Shown piece by piece: positions 26,905 through 38,353 of a DNA stretch of 64,000 nt (position 1 is its first letter; each line of letters begins with the position of its first letter). The notes under the pieces were generated by a model that saw only the letters and a list, made by a program, of their open reading frames with translations, was not told the DNA's origin and searched no databases. Made by a program: the position numbers and the translations under genes. The DNA is from Sphaerisporangium rubeum (lineage in GTDB: Bacteria > Actinomycetota > Actinomycetes > Streptosporangiales > Streptosporangiaceae): positions 372,001 to 436,000 of the forward strand of contig NZ_JACHIU010000001.1 of assembly GCF_014207705.1 (NCBI RefSeq), read 5' to 3'.

Positions 26905-28183
26905 CGAGACACAGATCGAGGAAGTGGGTGGCGCAGGAGATACATGGGTCGTGGTTGCGCACCACGCGTTCGCACAGGGCCACCAGCTCCTCGCGCGGCA
27001 GGCCGAGGCGCGGCTCGACCAGGTCACGCAGGTCCTCCTCGATGCGGGCCTGGTTCTGGGAGGTCGGCGGCACGATGTCCGCCGCCGCGATCAGGCCGTC
27101 GGCGTCGATGCGGTAGCGGTGGTAGAGGGTGCCGCGCGGGGCCTCCGACGCGCCGTGGCCGGTGCCGGGCCGGGGTTCGACGGGGACGGCCGGCGCGTCC
27201 GGCTCGGTGTAGCCGCCGATGATCCGCAGGGCCTCGTCACAGGCGTGCACGATCTCGACGGCACGGACCACGATGCTGCGGAACGGGTTGCGGCAGACGT
27301 CGCCGAGCCCGGCGTCGCGCGCCGCGGCGCGGGCCAGGGGGGAGAGGCTGCCGGAGTTGAGCGAGTAGCGCGCCATGGCCCCCACCAGGTAGCCGGCGGC
27401 GCCGTCCAGCCTGGCGTGCATGGCCGTGGTACCCGGCACCTGCTCCTCGGCCACGTGCTCGGGCCACCGCTCGACCGGGAAGCCGCCGCCGTCACCGGTC
27501 GCGACGGACCCGGACAGGATGGCGTACTCGCCGGGGTGCCGTAGCGCGAGGAACCGGTAGTCGTGCTCGACGTCGGGGAAGTCGAACCCGCCGACCCATG
27601 CCACGGTGGCCAGCGCGTGCTCCCTGGCCTCACGCAGCCGCTCGGCCACCCCGGCGAGCTCCTGGCGGCGCGGCACGCGGTGGAAGCCGCCGACCCGCAC
27701 GTTGACCGGGTGGATGGCCCGGCCGCCGAGCGTCGCCACCAGTTCGTTCCCCGCCTTCTTCAGCGCGAGGCCGCGTTCCACGTGGACACGGTGGTCCGCG
27801 GCCATGGCGATGCCGCTGTCGTACCCGAGGAAGTCCGGCGCGTGCAGCAGGTAGATGTGCAGCGCGTGGGACTCGATCCACTCGCCGTAGTAGAGCAGGA
27901 GCCGCAGGTCGCGCAGCGGTCCGGTCACCTCGACGCCGCAGGCGGCCTCGATGGCCTGGCAGGCGCTCATCTGGTAGGCGACCGGACAGATGCCGCAGAT
28001 GCGCGCGGTGATGTCGGGAGGCTCGGTGTAGGCGCGGCCACGCAACAGGGCCTCGAAGAACCTCGGCGGCTCGTAGATGCTCAGCCGCAGGTCCACGACG
28101 CGGCCGTCGCGCGCGCGCACCACGAGTGCGCCTTCGCCTTCCACCCGGGTCAGGCCCCCGACGCGGATCGTCTTATGCGTCAC
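26894..28183 (-). CDS. hyhL: [NiFe] hydrogenase large (catalytic) subunit, group 3b type
   Basis: A 429-residue catalytic subunit. The nickel ligands are in RICGIC (Cys63, Cys66) and in DPCISCATH (Cys414, Cys417). A nine-residue tail after His420 is the expected cleavage peptide for the adjacent protease. The gene order beta, gamma, small, large, protease equals the NADP-coupled group 3b operon hyhBGSL of mycobacteria. These soluble bidirectional enzymes are linked to hypoxic redox balance. Start GTG at 28183, overlapping the small-subunit stop by 11 nt. Group assignment rests on operon order and motifs. Confidence 0.9.
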   Translation of the reverse strand: MTHKTIRVGGLTRVEGEGALVVRARDGRVVDLRLSIYEPPRFFEALLRGRAYTEPPDITARICGICPVAYQMSACQAIEAACGVEVTGPLRDLRLLLYYGEWIESHALHIYLLHAPDFLGYDSGIAMAADHRVHVERGLALKKAGNELVATLGGRAIHPVNVRVGGFHRVPRRQELAGVAERLREAREHALATVAWVGGFDFPDVEHDYRFLALRHPGEYAILSGSVATGDGGGFPVERWPEHVAEEQVPGTTAMHARLDGAAGYLVGAMARYSLNSGSLSPLARAAARDAGLGDVCRNPFRSIVVRAVEIVHACDEALRIIGGYTEPDAPAVPVEPRPGTGHGASEAPRGTLYHRYRIDADGLIAAADIVPPTSQNQARIEEDLRDLVEPRLGLPREELVALCERVVRNHDPCISCATHFLDLCLDAR

Positions 28184-28955
28184 CCTCCGCCTCCTCCGAC
28201 GCGCGCAGGAACGGTTCCTCCGTGGCGTTGAAGGTGCGGTAGACCCGCACCAGTTCGGGGTCGCTCATCCCGAGCTCGCGCAGCCGCGTGTTCAGCGCCG
28301 CGGTGTTGGTGGTCTCCGACGGGCCGAAACAGCCGTAGCAGCCCCGGTTGTACGCCGGACAGAGCGCGCCGCAGCCGGCCTGGGTGACCGGACCGAGGCA
28401 GGGGGTGCCGTGCGCGACGAGCACGCAGACGTTGCCGCGGGCCTTGCACTCCACGCACACGCTGTGCCGGGGGACGACGGGACGCCGGCCGGCGAGGAAC
28501 GCCGTGATGACCTCAAGGAGCTGGCGCTTGTCGATCGGACAGCCACGCAGCTCGAAGTCCACCGGCACGTTGGCGGAGATCGCGGTCGACCGCTCCAGGG
28601 TCGCGATGTACTCCGGCCGCGCGTAGACCACCGAGGCGAACTCCCGCACGTCGGCGAAGTCCCGCAGGGCCTGGATGCCGCCGGCCGTCGCGCAGGCCCC
28701 GATCGTGACCAGGCGCCTGGAGACGCGGCGCACGTGCCGGATGCGTTCGGCGTCCGCGGGGGTGGTGACCGACCCCTCCACCAGCGACAGGTCGTAGGGG
28801 CCGGGCCCTGGAGCGCTCGACGCCTCGAGGAAGTAGGCGATCTCGACCTCGGCCGCCAGGGACAACAGCTCGTCCTCGCAGTCGAGCAGCGTGAGCTGGC
28901 AGCCGTCGCAGGAGGCGAACTTCCACACCGCGAGCCGCGGCACCGGCCCGGCCAT
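28173..28955 (-). CDS. hyhS: [NiFe] hydrogenase small subunit
   Basis: A 260-residue electron-transfer subunit with three iron-sulfur clusters. The N-terminal CDGCQ motif (near residue 14) and a Cys near residue 80 (GACATAGG) start the proximal cluster. Cys-rich C-terminal blocks ([39 protein letters not shown]) supply the rest. There is no Tat signal or membrane anchor, so the enzyme is cytoplasmic. The ATG at 28955 shares one base with the upstream TGA; a GTG at 28958 is an alternative. Confidence 0.92.
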   Translation of the reverse strand: MAGPVPRLAVWKFASCDGCQLTLLDCEDELLSLAAEVEIAYFLEASSAPGPGPYDLSLVEGSVTTPADAERIRHVRRVSRRLVTIGACATAGGIQALRDFADVREFASVVYARPEYIATLERSTAISANVPVDFELRGCPIDKRQLLEVITAFLAGRRPVVPRHSVCVECKARGNVCVLVAHGTPCLGPVTQAGCGALCPAYNRGCYGCFGPSETTNTAALNTRLRELGMSDPELVRVYRTFNATEEPFLRASEEAEGDA

Positions 28956-29764
28956 CACAGTTCCCGCACCGAGAGGAGCCCGGCCACCCGCCGGTAGTCG
29001 AGCACCGGGCCGTCCAGGCACAGCAGCAGCGGACCGAGCTGGCAGTGGCCGCACCGGCCGACGGCGCACTTCATGTTGCGTTCGAGCGACAGCACCACGC
29101 GCGCCGGCGGGACGCCGCGGCGGACGAGGTCGTCGGCGACGGCGCACATCATGGCCTCGGGGCCGCACACGAAGGCGGTGGTGCGGCGCGGCTCGAAGAC
29201 GATCCGGTCGATCAGGCGGGTCACCGGTCCCACCGGGCCCGGCCAGTCCTGGTCGGGGTGGTCGACGGTGACGTGCACGTCGATGTCGTGCGCGAGCCGC
29301 CAGCGGGTCAGCTCACGCGGGTAGAGCAGCGTCATCGGGGTCCTGGTGCCGGCGATCACGCTGATCCGGCCGTAGCGCCTGCGGTGCGCGGCCAGCTCGC
29401 GTACGACCGTGCGCAGCGGCGCGAGCCCGAGCCCGCCGGCCGCGACGACCACGTCCCGGCCCGCGGCGGCCGGCACGTCCCACGAGGTGCCGAACGGGCC
29501 GCGCAGCCCCACCACGTCACCGGGCCGCGCGCGGCACAAGGCGTCGCTGACGGCCCCGACGGCGCGGATCGTGTGCACGTGGGCCCCGGTGCGGCCTCTG
29601 CCGCTCATGGAGATCGGGATCTCGCCGATCCCCCGCGCGTAGAGCATGTCGAACTGGCCCGGCAGGAACGCCGGGGACGGGCCACGCAGCGGTTCGAGCG
29701 CGAGGGTGACGGTGTCGGCGCGGTCGGGACGGCGGGAGCGGACGCGGTACGGCGCCGGCGTCAT
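28955..29764 (-). CDS. hyhG: FAD/NAD(P)-binding hydrogenase gamma subunit
   Basis: A 269-residue ferredoxin-NADP reductase-like subunit. The FAD domain shows [19 protein letters not shown]. The NAD(P) domain has [14 protein letters not shown] (nucleotide loop) and [11 protein letters not shown]-terminal [2Fe-2S] Cys set reads [23 protein letters not shown]. It passes electrons between the hydrogenase module and NAD(P)H. Coupled by ATGA to the beta subunit upstream and by TGATG to the small subunit downstream. Confidence 0.92.
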   Translation of the reverse strand: MTPAPYRVRSRRPDRADTVTLALEPLRGPSPAFLPGQFDMLYARGIGEIPISMSGRGRTGAHVHTIRAVGAVSDALCRARPGDVVGLRGPFGTSWDVPAAAGRDVVVAAGGLGLAPLRTVVRELAAHRRRYGRISVIAGTRTPMTLLYPRELTRWRLAHDIDVHVTVDHPDQDWPGPVGPVTRLIDRIVFEPRRTTAFVCGPEAMMCAVADDLVRRGVPPARVVLSLERNMKCAVGRCGHCQLGPLLLCLDGPVLDYRRVAGLLSVREL

Positions 29765-30831
29765 CGGATGCACGTCAGCTCCTCGGTCACGTCGATGCCG
29801 GTGGGACACCACGTGACGCACCGGCCGCAGCCGACGCAGCCGGACACGCCGAACTGGTCGTACCAGGTGGCGAACTTGTGGGTGAGCCACTGGCGGTACC
29901 GCGCGAGCGCCGTGCCGCGCACCGGCGCGCCGCCGAGCTCGGTGAAGTCGAGCGTGAAGCAGGAGTCCCACCGCTCGGACCGCTCGGCGACGTCGCCGGA
30001 CAGGTCGGTGATGTCCTCCATGGTGGTGCAGAAGCAGGTGGGGCAGATCATGGTGCAGTTGGTGCAGCTCAGGCAGCGAGACGCGACGTCGGCCCACCGG
30101 GGGTGGTCGTGGGCCGCCGGCAGCCACTGCTGTACTCCGCTGACGTCCACCGACCGGCCCATGTGAGCAGCGGCCGTCCGGGACACCTCCAGCGCGGCGG
30201 CGTGGTCACAGTCGGTCGCGGGGCCGTGCGGGACCGCGGCGAGGACGGCGGCGCCGCGGTCGCCGCCGGGTTCGATCAGGAACCGGTGCGGGGAGGCCAG
30301 CTCGGTGATCGCGAGGTCGTAGCCGGCGGTGGCCTTCGGGCCGGTCCCCATGGACGCGCAGAAGCACGTGCCGCCGGGAACGGCGCAGTTGACGGCCGCG
30401 AGGAACAGCGCCTCACGCCTGCGGCGGTACGCGCCGTCGGGGTGCCTGCCGAGGAACACCCTGTCCTGTACGGCGATCGCGGCCAGGTCGCAGGCCCGCA
30501 GGCCGAGCAGCGCGACCCGTGGCGCCTCGGGTTCCACCTCCTCGAACTCCTCGCCGCGTGCGCGCACCAGGGTCAGGCGGGGAGGCTGGGTCCAGCGCTT
30601 GGCCGAGTCGGGGCTCGCCGCGTAGCCGAAGATCATCTCGTCGTCGCGCTCGGTCAGCCGGTACGCGCCGGGCTCCTGCGCGTCCCCCACCCCCGCAGGC
30701 AGCTCGGCGGCCGACTCGATCTCGGCCATCCGCACGGCGCCGTCCTTCACGGTGGGGCCGACGACGGTGTAGCCGGCGGCCCGCAGCGCCGTGATGAGCG
30801 GCGCGAGCGACGGCGTCACGACGGCATCCAT
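29761..30831 (-). CDS. hyhB: Hydrogenase beta subunit, double [4Fe-4S] protein
   Basis: A 356-residue iron-sulfur protein of the HydB/HyhB family. The N-terminal 230 residues form the domain with LLGLRACDLAAIAVQDRVF and NCAVPGGTCFCASMGTG. Two [4Fe-4S] motifs lie in the C-terminal part: CLSCTNCTMICPTC and CVGCGRCVTWCP. It is the first gene of the hydrogenase operon. I chose the ATG at 30831, with a GGGGGA site; the longer frame to 30921 lacks similarity. Only 86 nt separate it from the last V-ATPase gene, so read-through from that operon is possible. Confidence 0.9.
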   Translation of the reverse strand: MDAVVTPSLAPLITALRAAGYTVVGPTVKDGAVRMAEIESAAELPAGVGDAQEPGAYRLTERDDEMIFGYAASPDSAKRWTQPPRLTLVRARGEEFEEVEPEAPRVALLGLRACDLAAIAVQDRVFLGRHPDGAYRRRREALFLAAVNCAVPGGTCFCASMGTGPKATAGYDLAITELASPHRFLIEPGGDRGAAVLAAVPHGPATDCDHAAALEVSRTAAAHMGRSVDVSGVQQWLPAAHDHPRWADVASRCLSCTNCTMICPTCFCTTMEDITDLSGDVAERSERWDSCFTLDFTELGGAPVRGTALARYRQWLTHKFATWYDQFGVSGCVGCGRCVTWCPTGIDVTEELTCIR

Positions 30832-30917
30832 CGGCGTCCCCCCAACGCTCCAGGCAGCTGGAGATATATCCCCTCTCATCCCTTTCCTATGACCTATTTC
30901 CTGGATGCGGTCGGAAG

Positions 30918-31508
30918 TCACCTGTCGCAGGGTCTTTCGTCCCTGGCGCGCCGCATCCTGGCCCAGTCGGCGCGTTCCTGCTCCTCAAGGGCCAGCTCAC
31001 GCTCGGCGAGCGCCGCCGCGAGGCCCGGTATCCACCGCTCGCGCAGCGCGCGGGTGCGACGGCGCGTCCACGCGACCTCGGCCTCCGTGGCACGGACGGC
31101 CCCGAGCGCGACGGCGTGCCGCACCCCCGCCGCGAGCGCCGCCTGGCAGGCGGCTCTGGCCGGGAGGAGCGCGGACGTGAGCGGCAGGTGCTCGGGATCG
31201 GGAGGGAAGTGGCAGACGACGTCACGATGATCACCGGTGACCTCGACGCGCACCCGGCCCGCGGGGGTGCCGGACCGCAGCGCGCGCTCGCCGCCGAGTG
31301 CCGCCACGCGCGACGTCCAGATCTCCGCCTCGGCCAGCGCCGCCGTCCAGCGCTCACCGGTCCGCGCGGCGAGTTCGGCGAGCCGGTCCCGTTCCGCGCC
31401 GAGCAGACGCAACCGGCGGTCCAGCAGGACGAGGCCGCGTGCGGCGGTGGCGAGCCGGCGCCGCAGCCACAGCCGGCCCGCGCGGCCCGGCGGCACGGAG
31501 ATCCTCAT
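30918..31508 (-). CDS. ntpD: V/A-type ATPase subunit D (central stalk)
   Basis: A 196-residue, mostly helical protein with an N-terminal coiled coil (LLRRRL type pattern with LLDRRLRLLGAERDRL) and a C-terminal helix rich in Ala, Arg and Glu. This fits subunit D, the rotor shaft inside the A3B3 head. The ATG at 31508 overlaps the stop of subunit B by 4 nt, which matches the usual A-B-D order. It is the last gene of the ATPase operon. Confidence 0.82.
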   Translation of the reverse strand: MRISVPPGRAGRLWLRRRLATAARGLVLLDRRLRLLGAERDRLAELAARTGERWTAALAEAEIWTSRVAALGGERALRSGTPAGRVRVEVTGDHRDVVCHFPPDPEHLPLTSALLPARAACQAALAAGVRHAVALGAVRATEAEVAWTRRRTRALRERWIPGLAAALAERELALEEQERADWARMRRARDERPCDR

Positions 31509-32863
31509 GGCCGGTAGAAGGTGTCGACGGCGGCCGGGTCGAGCATGGTCAGTTCGGCGCGCGGCAGTGTGGACAGCACCTGCCACGCCAGGTCGAACGT
31601 CTCGCCGAGATCGTGGGACTCGGTACGGCCCTGCGTGGCGAGCCGTCCGGTGAAGGCGCGGGCCAGGTCGAGGTACCGCCGGTCCAGCGGGCCGAGCGCG
31701 TCGGCCCCCACCAGCTCGGCCAGCTCCTGAGCCTGCCTGGCCCGCGCGAGGCCCGCGAGGAGCTGCGCCGCCAGGTCGGCGTGCTCCGGCCGCGTACGGC
31801 CGGCCCCCACGCCGTGCCGCATCAGCCGCGACAGCGACGCCAGCGGATCGACCGGCGGATAGCCGGGGACGTCGCGCGACAGCACGATCTGGCCTTCTGT
31901 GATGTATCCGGTGAGGTCCGGCACCGGGTGCGTGACGTCACCGGCCGGCATGGTCAGCACGGGGAGCAGCGTCACCGAGCCCGGCAGGTCCCGCACCTTG
32001 CCGCACCGTTCGTAGATCGAGGCCAGGTCGCTGTACAGGTAGCCGGGGTAGGCCCGGCGCGCCGGGATCTCCCCCCGCGCCGACGACACCTCACGCAGGG
32101 CCTCGCAGTAACTCGTCATGTCGGCCAGCACGACGAGGACGTGCCTGCCGAGCCGGAACGCGAGGTGCTCGGCGACGGTGAGCGCGATGCGCGGGGTCAG
32201 GACACGCTCGATCACCGGGTCGTCGGCCAGGTTCAGCAGCAGCACCAGGTCACCGGCCGAGGTGCGTGCCTCCAGCGTGTCACGCACCCCGAGCGCGTCG
32301 GCGTGCGTGAGCCCCATCGCTGCGAACACCACGTTGAACGGCTCCCCCGGGGCGTGCGCCTGCGCGGCGATCTGCGCCGCCAGGTCCAGGTGCGGCAGGC
32401 CGGGGGACGAGAACATCGCGATCTTCTGACCGCGCACGAGCGTGGTCAGCAGATCGATCACCGAGACGCCGGTGAGGACAGGCTCCGACGGCGGCAGCCG
32501 CCACACCGGGTTCACCGGCAGCCCGCCGACCGGCACGGACTCGGCGCCGGACACCGGTGGCCCGCCGTCGAGCGGCTCCCCGAGCCCGTCGCAGACCCGG
32601 CCGAGCCAGCCGGGGCCGACGGGGACACCGAACGGGGCCCCAGAGAACGCGACACCGATCTCCCCCGGAGCCATGCCTGAGGTGCCTTCGAGGACCTGCA
32701 CCAGCGCGAGGTCCCCCGAGACCTCAAGGACCAGCCCGTGCCGCCGCCGTCCCCCGGCGAGGCGTATCGACGCGAACTCGTCCCACCCCACGCCGCCGGT
32801 CCCCCGCACGACGACGAGCGGACCGCGGAGCTCGGCCACGTCGGTGTACTCCACCTCGATCAC
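31505..32863 (-). CDS. ntpB: V/A-type ATPase subunit B (non-catalytic head subunit)
   Basis: A 452-residue regulatory nucleotide-binding subunit. It lacks a canonical P-loop: the region reads FSSPGLPHLDLAAQIAAQA, as in B subunits. It carries SYCEALREVSSARGEIPARRAYPGYLYSDLASIYERCG, a strong family block, and ILSRDVPGYPPVDPLASLSRLM. GTG start at 32863, 10 nt after subunit A. Together with A it forms the hexameric head. Confidence 0.95.
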   Translation of the reverse strand: MIEVEYTDVAELRGPLVVVRGTGGVGWDEFASIRLAGGRRRHGLVLEVSGDLALVQVLEGTSGMAPGEIGVAFSGAPFGVPVGPGWLGRVCDGLGEPLDGGPPVSGAESVPVGGLPVNPVWRLPPSEPVLTGVSVIDLLTTLVRGQKIAMFSSPGLPHLDLAAQIAAQAHAPGEPFNVVFAAMGLTHADALGVRDTLEARTSAGDLVLLLNLADDPVIERVLTPRIALTVAEHLAFRLGRHVLVVLADMTSYCEALREVSSARGEIPARRAYPGYLYSDLASIYERCGKVRDLPGSVTLLPVLTMPAGDVTHPVPDLTGYITEGQIVLSRDVPGYPPVDPLASLSRLMRHGVGAGRTRPEHADLAAQLLAGLARARQAQELAELVGADALGPLDRRYLDLARAFTGRLATQGRTESHDLGETFDLAWQVLSTLPRAELTMLDPAAVDTFYRP

Positions 32864-32873
32864 GGCGGGATCC

Positions 32874-34499
32874 TCACCCGGACTCCTTGGCCCGCAGGAC
32901 CGCGGAGAAGTCGCGGCCCTCGACGTCGCCGGCCGGCGTCCCCGCCGCCACGAGCGCGAGGCACTCGTCGACCGCGCCGAGCACGGCGCCGGTCAGCGCG
33001 AGCGTGCGATCGGGTGCGCAGTACGCGTCCACGGTGCTGAGCGCGCTCTGCTGCAACAGGCCCTCGCGCAGCAGGCGGCCGGCGAGCAGGACGACGCGCT
33101 CACGCGGATGCAGCGCCGTCGCGCCGACCAGTTCGGCGAGCCCGGACAGGTGACCGGCCTCGGCGAGCAACGCGCTCACCCGCGCGCGTGCCGCGGCCCA
33201 GCCTTCCCCGCCGTTCCTGTCGTGCCACGCGGCGAGCGGCCCGGCGTCGCGGGAGAACGACGCGTCCCACGACACCGCGGGGTAGTGGCGCGCGTACGCC
33301 AGCTCGCGGTCCAGCGTCCACAGGGTCCGCACGAACCGTTCGGTGTGCGTGGTGACCGGCTCGGTCATGTCACCGCCAGGCGGCGACACCGCGCCGATGA
33401 TCGTCACGGAGCCCGTGCGTCCGCCGAGCGTCGTGACCCGGCCGGCCCGTTCGTAGAAGGCCGCGATCGCCGACGCCAGATCGGCCGGGTAACCCTCCTC
33501 GGCCGGCAGCGTGCCGGCGCGCGAGCCGAACTCGCGCCTGGCCTCGGCCCACCGTGACGTCGAGTCCGCGATCAGCACGGCGCCGTACCCCATGTCGCGG
33601 AAGTGCTCGGCCACGGTGACCCCGGTGTAGACGCTCGCCTCACGGGCCATCATCGGCATGTTCGAGGTGTTGGCGATCACGACCGTGCGGTCGGCGAGCC
33701 GGCCGCCGGTACGCGGGTCGGTGATCCGCGCGAGGTCGCTGATCACGTCGGCCATCTCGTTGCCGCGTTCGCCGCAGCCGACGTAGACGACGACGTCGGC
33801 ATCGCACCACTTGGCGATCTGCTGGAGCAGCACCGTCTTGCCGGTGCCGAACCCTCCCGCCGCCGCCGCGGTGCCGCCGAGCCGCACGGGGAACAGCAGG
33901 TCCAGGACCCGCTGGCCGGTGACGAGCGGCACGGGCTCGGCGAGACGTTCCCGGCACGGCAGAGGTTCGCGCACCGGCCGGCGCGTGACCATGCGGACCT
34001 CGGCGTCCCCGATGGTGGCGACCACGTCACCGGCCGCGTACTCACCGGCGGGCCGGATCGAGCCGACGGCGCCACCGGGGGACAGGACCAGGTACGGCAG
34101 GCCGCCGGCCGTGCCGACCGCGCCGACCGGAGTGCCTCGCTCGGTGGCGCGTCCCCGCGCGACCAGCGGGTCGAACCGCCACCTGCCGGCCGGGGTTCCC
34201 GCCAGGCGGCGGGGTTCCAGCCACATGGGGGCCCCGGTCAGCGGCCGGAGCAGCCCGTCGAACACCCCGCCGAGCAGGTGCGGCCCGAGGACCGCCGACA
34301 GCGGGCTCCCCGTGGGTTCGACCGGGAGGCCCGGTGTCAGGCCGCCGGTGTACTCGTACATCTGCACCGTCGCGCGCTCGCCGCGCACGGCCACTATCTC
34401 GCCGGGAAGGCCCCGCACGGTCACCAGGTCGAACATGGCGGCGCCGCCGAGGCCGTCCACCTCGACGAGCGGGCCGTTGACGCGGGTCACGGCAGCCAC
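32874..34499 (-). CDS. ntpA: V/A-type ATPase subunit A (catalytic)
   Basis: A 541-residue catalytic ATPase subunit. The P-loop is GGFGTGKT near residue 220. Further family blocks are YVGCGERGNEMADVI, NTSNMPMMAREASVYTGVT and ADSTSRWAEARREF. At 541 residues it is shorter than the usual 580-600. Its GTG start lies inside the end of subunit E (13-nt overlap). The genome organisation E-A-B-D is as in other bacterial V-type ATPases. Confidence 0.95.
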   Translation of the reverse strand: MAAVTRVNGPLVEVDGLGGAAMFDLVTVRGLPGEIVAVRGERATVQMYEYTGGLTPGLPVEPTGSPLSAVLGPHLLGGVFDGLLRPLTGAPMWLEPRRLAGTPAGRWRFDPLVARGRATERGTPVGAVGTAGGLPYLVLSPGGAVGSIRPAGEYAAGDVVATIGDAEVRMVTRRPVREPLPCRERLAEPVPLVTGQRVLDLLFPVRLGGTAAAAGGFGTGKTVLLQQIAKWCDADVVVYVGCGERGNEMADVISDLARITDPRTGGRLADRTVVIANTSNMPMMAREASVYTGVTVAEHFRDMGYGAVLIADSTSRWAEARREFGSRAGTLPAEEGYPADLASAIAAFYERAGRVTTLGGRTGSVTIIGAVSPPGGDMTEPVTTHTERFVRTLWTLDRELAYARHYPAVSWDASFSRDAGPLAAWHDRNGGEGWAAARARVSALLAEAGHLSGLAELVGATALHPRERVVLLAGRLLREGLLQQSALSTVDAYCAPDRTLALTGAVLGAVDECLALVAAGTPAGDVEGRDFSAVLRAKESG

Positions 34500-35037
34500 A
34501 GGCGTTCCACCTCCCCGCCGAGAGAGTCGATCATGTGGTCCGCCAGGACGGGGAGCGTGGCGTCCACGCGCCGTCCGGGGCCGCGCGCCACCACGCCGCC
34601 GTCGGGGTGCTCCTCGACCACCAGGTCGTCCCCGGCCGCGCGCCTGACGTCCTGGGACAGGCGCCGCAGGAGTGCGGGGTAGCAGGGGTCGGCGCGCAGG
34701 CTCCGTGCGTCGTCCCGCGCGCGGCGGCGGAACTCCTCAAGCGCCTCGCGCCGCGCCACCAGCACGATCCGCCGGCGCCGCCGGCCCACCTCGGCCCGTA
34801 CGGTCACGGCGTACGCGGCGTGCTCCGCCTCGCCTTCGGCGCGCGCGGCCGACAGCAGAGCCGCCGCCTCCTGCCTGGCCGCGGCCACCACCGACGCCGC
34901 CTCCGCACCGGCCCGCTCCGCCGTGCGCGCCGCACTCCGTCCGGCCCGGCGCAGCAGCTCCTCCTCAAGCGGCAGCAGTGCCGCCTTCCGGGCCGTTTCC
35001 TGGGCCGTTCTCTGGGCCGTCCCGTGGGCCGTCCCCT

Positions 35038-35041
<4 letters not shown>
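34487..35041 (-). CDS. ntpE: V/A-type ATPase subunit E (peripheral stalk)
   Basis: A 184-residue protein with a long Ala/Arg/Glu coiled coil (residues about 20-110) and a C-terminal domain containing DDLVVEEHPDGGVVARGPGRRVDATLPV, typical of subunit E. The GTG at 35041 overlaps the subunit F stop by 4 nt. It forms the stator stalk with the G/H-like protein encoded first in the operon. Confidence 0.82.
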
Positions 35042-36812
<1,771 letters not shown>

Positions 36813-36826
<14 letters not shown>

Positions 36827-37703
36827 CGACGTCCCCCCGGTACACGGCCGTCGCGCCGGCCCGCTGCACCCGCCAGGCGTCGGCGGCGAGCAGCGCCACC
36901 GCGCCGACGACCGGCGAAGGCCCGAACGCCGAGCCCGACAGCATCGCCGTGCCGTCCCGCTCGACCCTCTCCCACCAGCGCGGCTCACCCCGCCACAGGT
37001 CGCCTGGCCGGTCCAGCCCGGCGAGGACCCAGCGCGCGGACGACGGCAGGGAGGCGGTCATGTCGCGCAGCGAGCCGGCGTCCAGGGCCCGCGGCCCGAG
37101 CAGCGACTCGGCCTCGCGGGAGAGGTGGAGGCGGCGTCCTTCCAGGAAACGCTCGCGTGCCACCAGCAGCGCGGTCGCCGCCGTGGCCCACGCCGAGGCG
37201 GGACGTACCGTCCGCGCCACCTGAGCGGCCCACGACAGCCGCATGCCGAGCTGGATCCGCCGAGGCTCCGGCCCGCCGGGGTCACCCCAGGGGGACGCGG
37301 CGAGCGCGGCACGGATGCCGGCCGGCGCGGTGAGATGCCGCAGCCGCGGCCACGCCGTCGCCAGCGCGCCGAGGTCGAACCGCGGCGCGACCCCGGCGAG
37401 CACCGCGTCCACGTTGGCGATCTCGAACCACCGCGCCAGCAGCCGGATCACGGCGGCCCCCTCGGCAGGCAGCCACCCCGCCAGCACCCGCAGATGCCAC
37501 AGCAGGCAGTCGAGCACCGCTCGCTGCGCCTCGGCCAGATCCTGTCCGGCCCGCACGTCGTGGCCGTACGGCGTGGCGGCGAGCACGGCCACCACCTCCT
37601 CGGCCGACCCCGCGAGCGCCACCCGCCGCGCACCGGCCTTCCCGAGCCGCCGCCTGGCCAGCGCACGCGCACGTGTCGTCCCCGCCACCCACGCCGCGCT
37701 CAT
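36813..37703 (-). CDS. ntpC: V/A-type ATPase subunit C (AC39-like)
   Basis: A 296-residue helical protein of the V-type subunit C/d family, which couples the central shaft to the c ring. The segments RWFEIANVDAVLAG and the repeated helical thirds support the call. The start chosen is the ATG at 37703, which forms TCATGA with a small upstream ORF; a GTG at 37775 is in frame. A duplicated junction precedes it (see the coupling ORF). The stop lies 14 nt inside subunit I. Confidence 0.8.
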
Positions 37704-37824
37704 GACCCGCGCACCGAGGACCAGATCACGACCGTCACCCGCGCGAGACCCACGGCCGGACACCGGATCGTGCACGCCGCGCTCATGACCCGCTCGCCAA
37801 GGACCGGATCATGTCCGTCACCCG
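37695..37824. repeat. 83-bp-offset direct duplication at the stalk/C gene junction
   Basis: 37695-37741 and 37778-37824 match closely (GCGCTCATGACCCGC, then CCGAGGACCAGATCA against CCAAGGACCGGATCA, then CCGTCACCCG). Each copy contains the TCATGA stop/start overlap. Confidence 0.75.
37700..37786 (-). CDS. 28-codon coupling ORF created by a tandem duplication
   Basis: ATG at 37786 overlaps the stalk-gene stop, and the ORF ends in TCATGA overlapping the ATG of subunit C. Its last 12 residues (RVTVVIWSSVRGS) mirror the C-terminus of the stalk protein (RVTDMIRSLASGS). Its first residues, MSAA, equal the start of subunit C. It is probably translated only to carry ribosomes across the duplicated stretch. 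Confidence 0.55.
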   Translation of the reverse strand: MSAACTIRCPAVGLARVTVVIWSSVRGS

Positions 37825-38214
37825 GTCGACCTCACCAGGCATGCGCCGCGCGGCGCGCTCACGGATCACCTGCGCTTCCTGGCGGGCCGCGTCGAGTGTG
37901 GCGTCGCTCTCGGCGTCGAGCGCGGCGCGAGCGCGGGCCGCGGCCTCCGCGCGTTCCACCCCGGCCGCCGCTCGCGCGTCCGCCACGATCGCCGCCGCCT
38001 GCCTGCGGGCCTCGGCGAGCGCCTGCTCGGCGTCGCGTCCGGCACGCGTGCGGATCTCCGCGCACCGCGCGTGGACGTCCTTCAATGCCGCGAAGACCGG
38101 CGCCACCTCGGCCGCACGCTCGGCCTCGACGTCGGCGGGCACCCCCGCCGGCGCCGCCGCCCCCGGTGCCCCGGCCGGCCGGAACCGGCCGAGGAAGTCG
38201 TGGAGCCGTGCCAT
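37783..38214 (-). CDS. Putative V/A-type ATPase stalk subunit (G/H-like coiled coil)
   Basis: A 143-residue protein. The core (about 45-130) is an Ala/Arg/Glu coiled coil, ALAEARRQAAAIVADARAA, as in the G/H stator subunits and F-type b subunits. The N-terminus (MARLHDFLGRFRPAGAPG) is Pro/Ala-rich. It is the first gene of the operon, where bacterial V-type clusters often place G/H. ATG at 38214, with GGGGAGA upstream. Confidence 0.7.
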   Translation of the reverse strand: MARLHDFLGRFRPAGAPGAAAPAGVPADVEAERAAEVAPVFAALKDVHARCAEIRTRAGRDAEQALAEARRQAAAIVADARAAAGVERAEAAARARAALDAESDATLDAARQEAQVIRERAARRMPGEVDRVTDMIRSLASGS

Positions 38215-38291
38215 GGTCTCCCCTGATGGTCCTGCCTGGACACCGGCCACCGGCGAGGTGCGGCCCCCCGCCGCACCACCCGGAGTCGTGA

Positions 38292-38344
38292 CCTTTCCGA
38301 CCAGGTCTTCCTGGTCCCTACCCTGTCGCCGACCAGGGGAAAGG
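38292..38344. promoter_or_regulatory. Leader with mutually exclusive hairpins before the V-ATPase operon
   Basis: Read on the minus strand: CCTTTCC, CCTGGTC, a 14-nt spacer, GACCAGG, AAGA, CCTGGTC, GGAAAGG. The central GACCAGG can pair with either CCTGGTC copy, and the outer CCTTTCC/GGAAAGG close the whole structure. It may be the MFS-gene terminator, a leader attenuator for the ATPase operon, or both. Confidence 0.5.
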
Positions 38345-38353
38345 CCTCACTTC

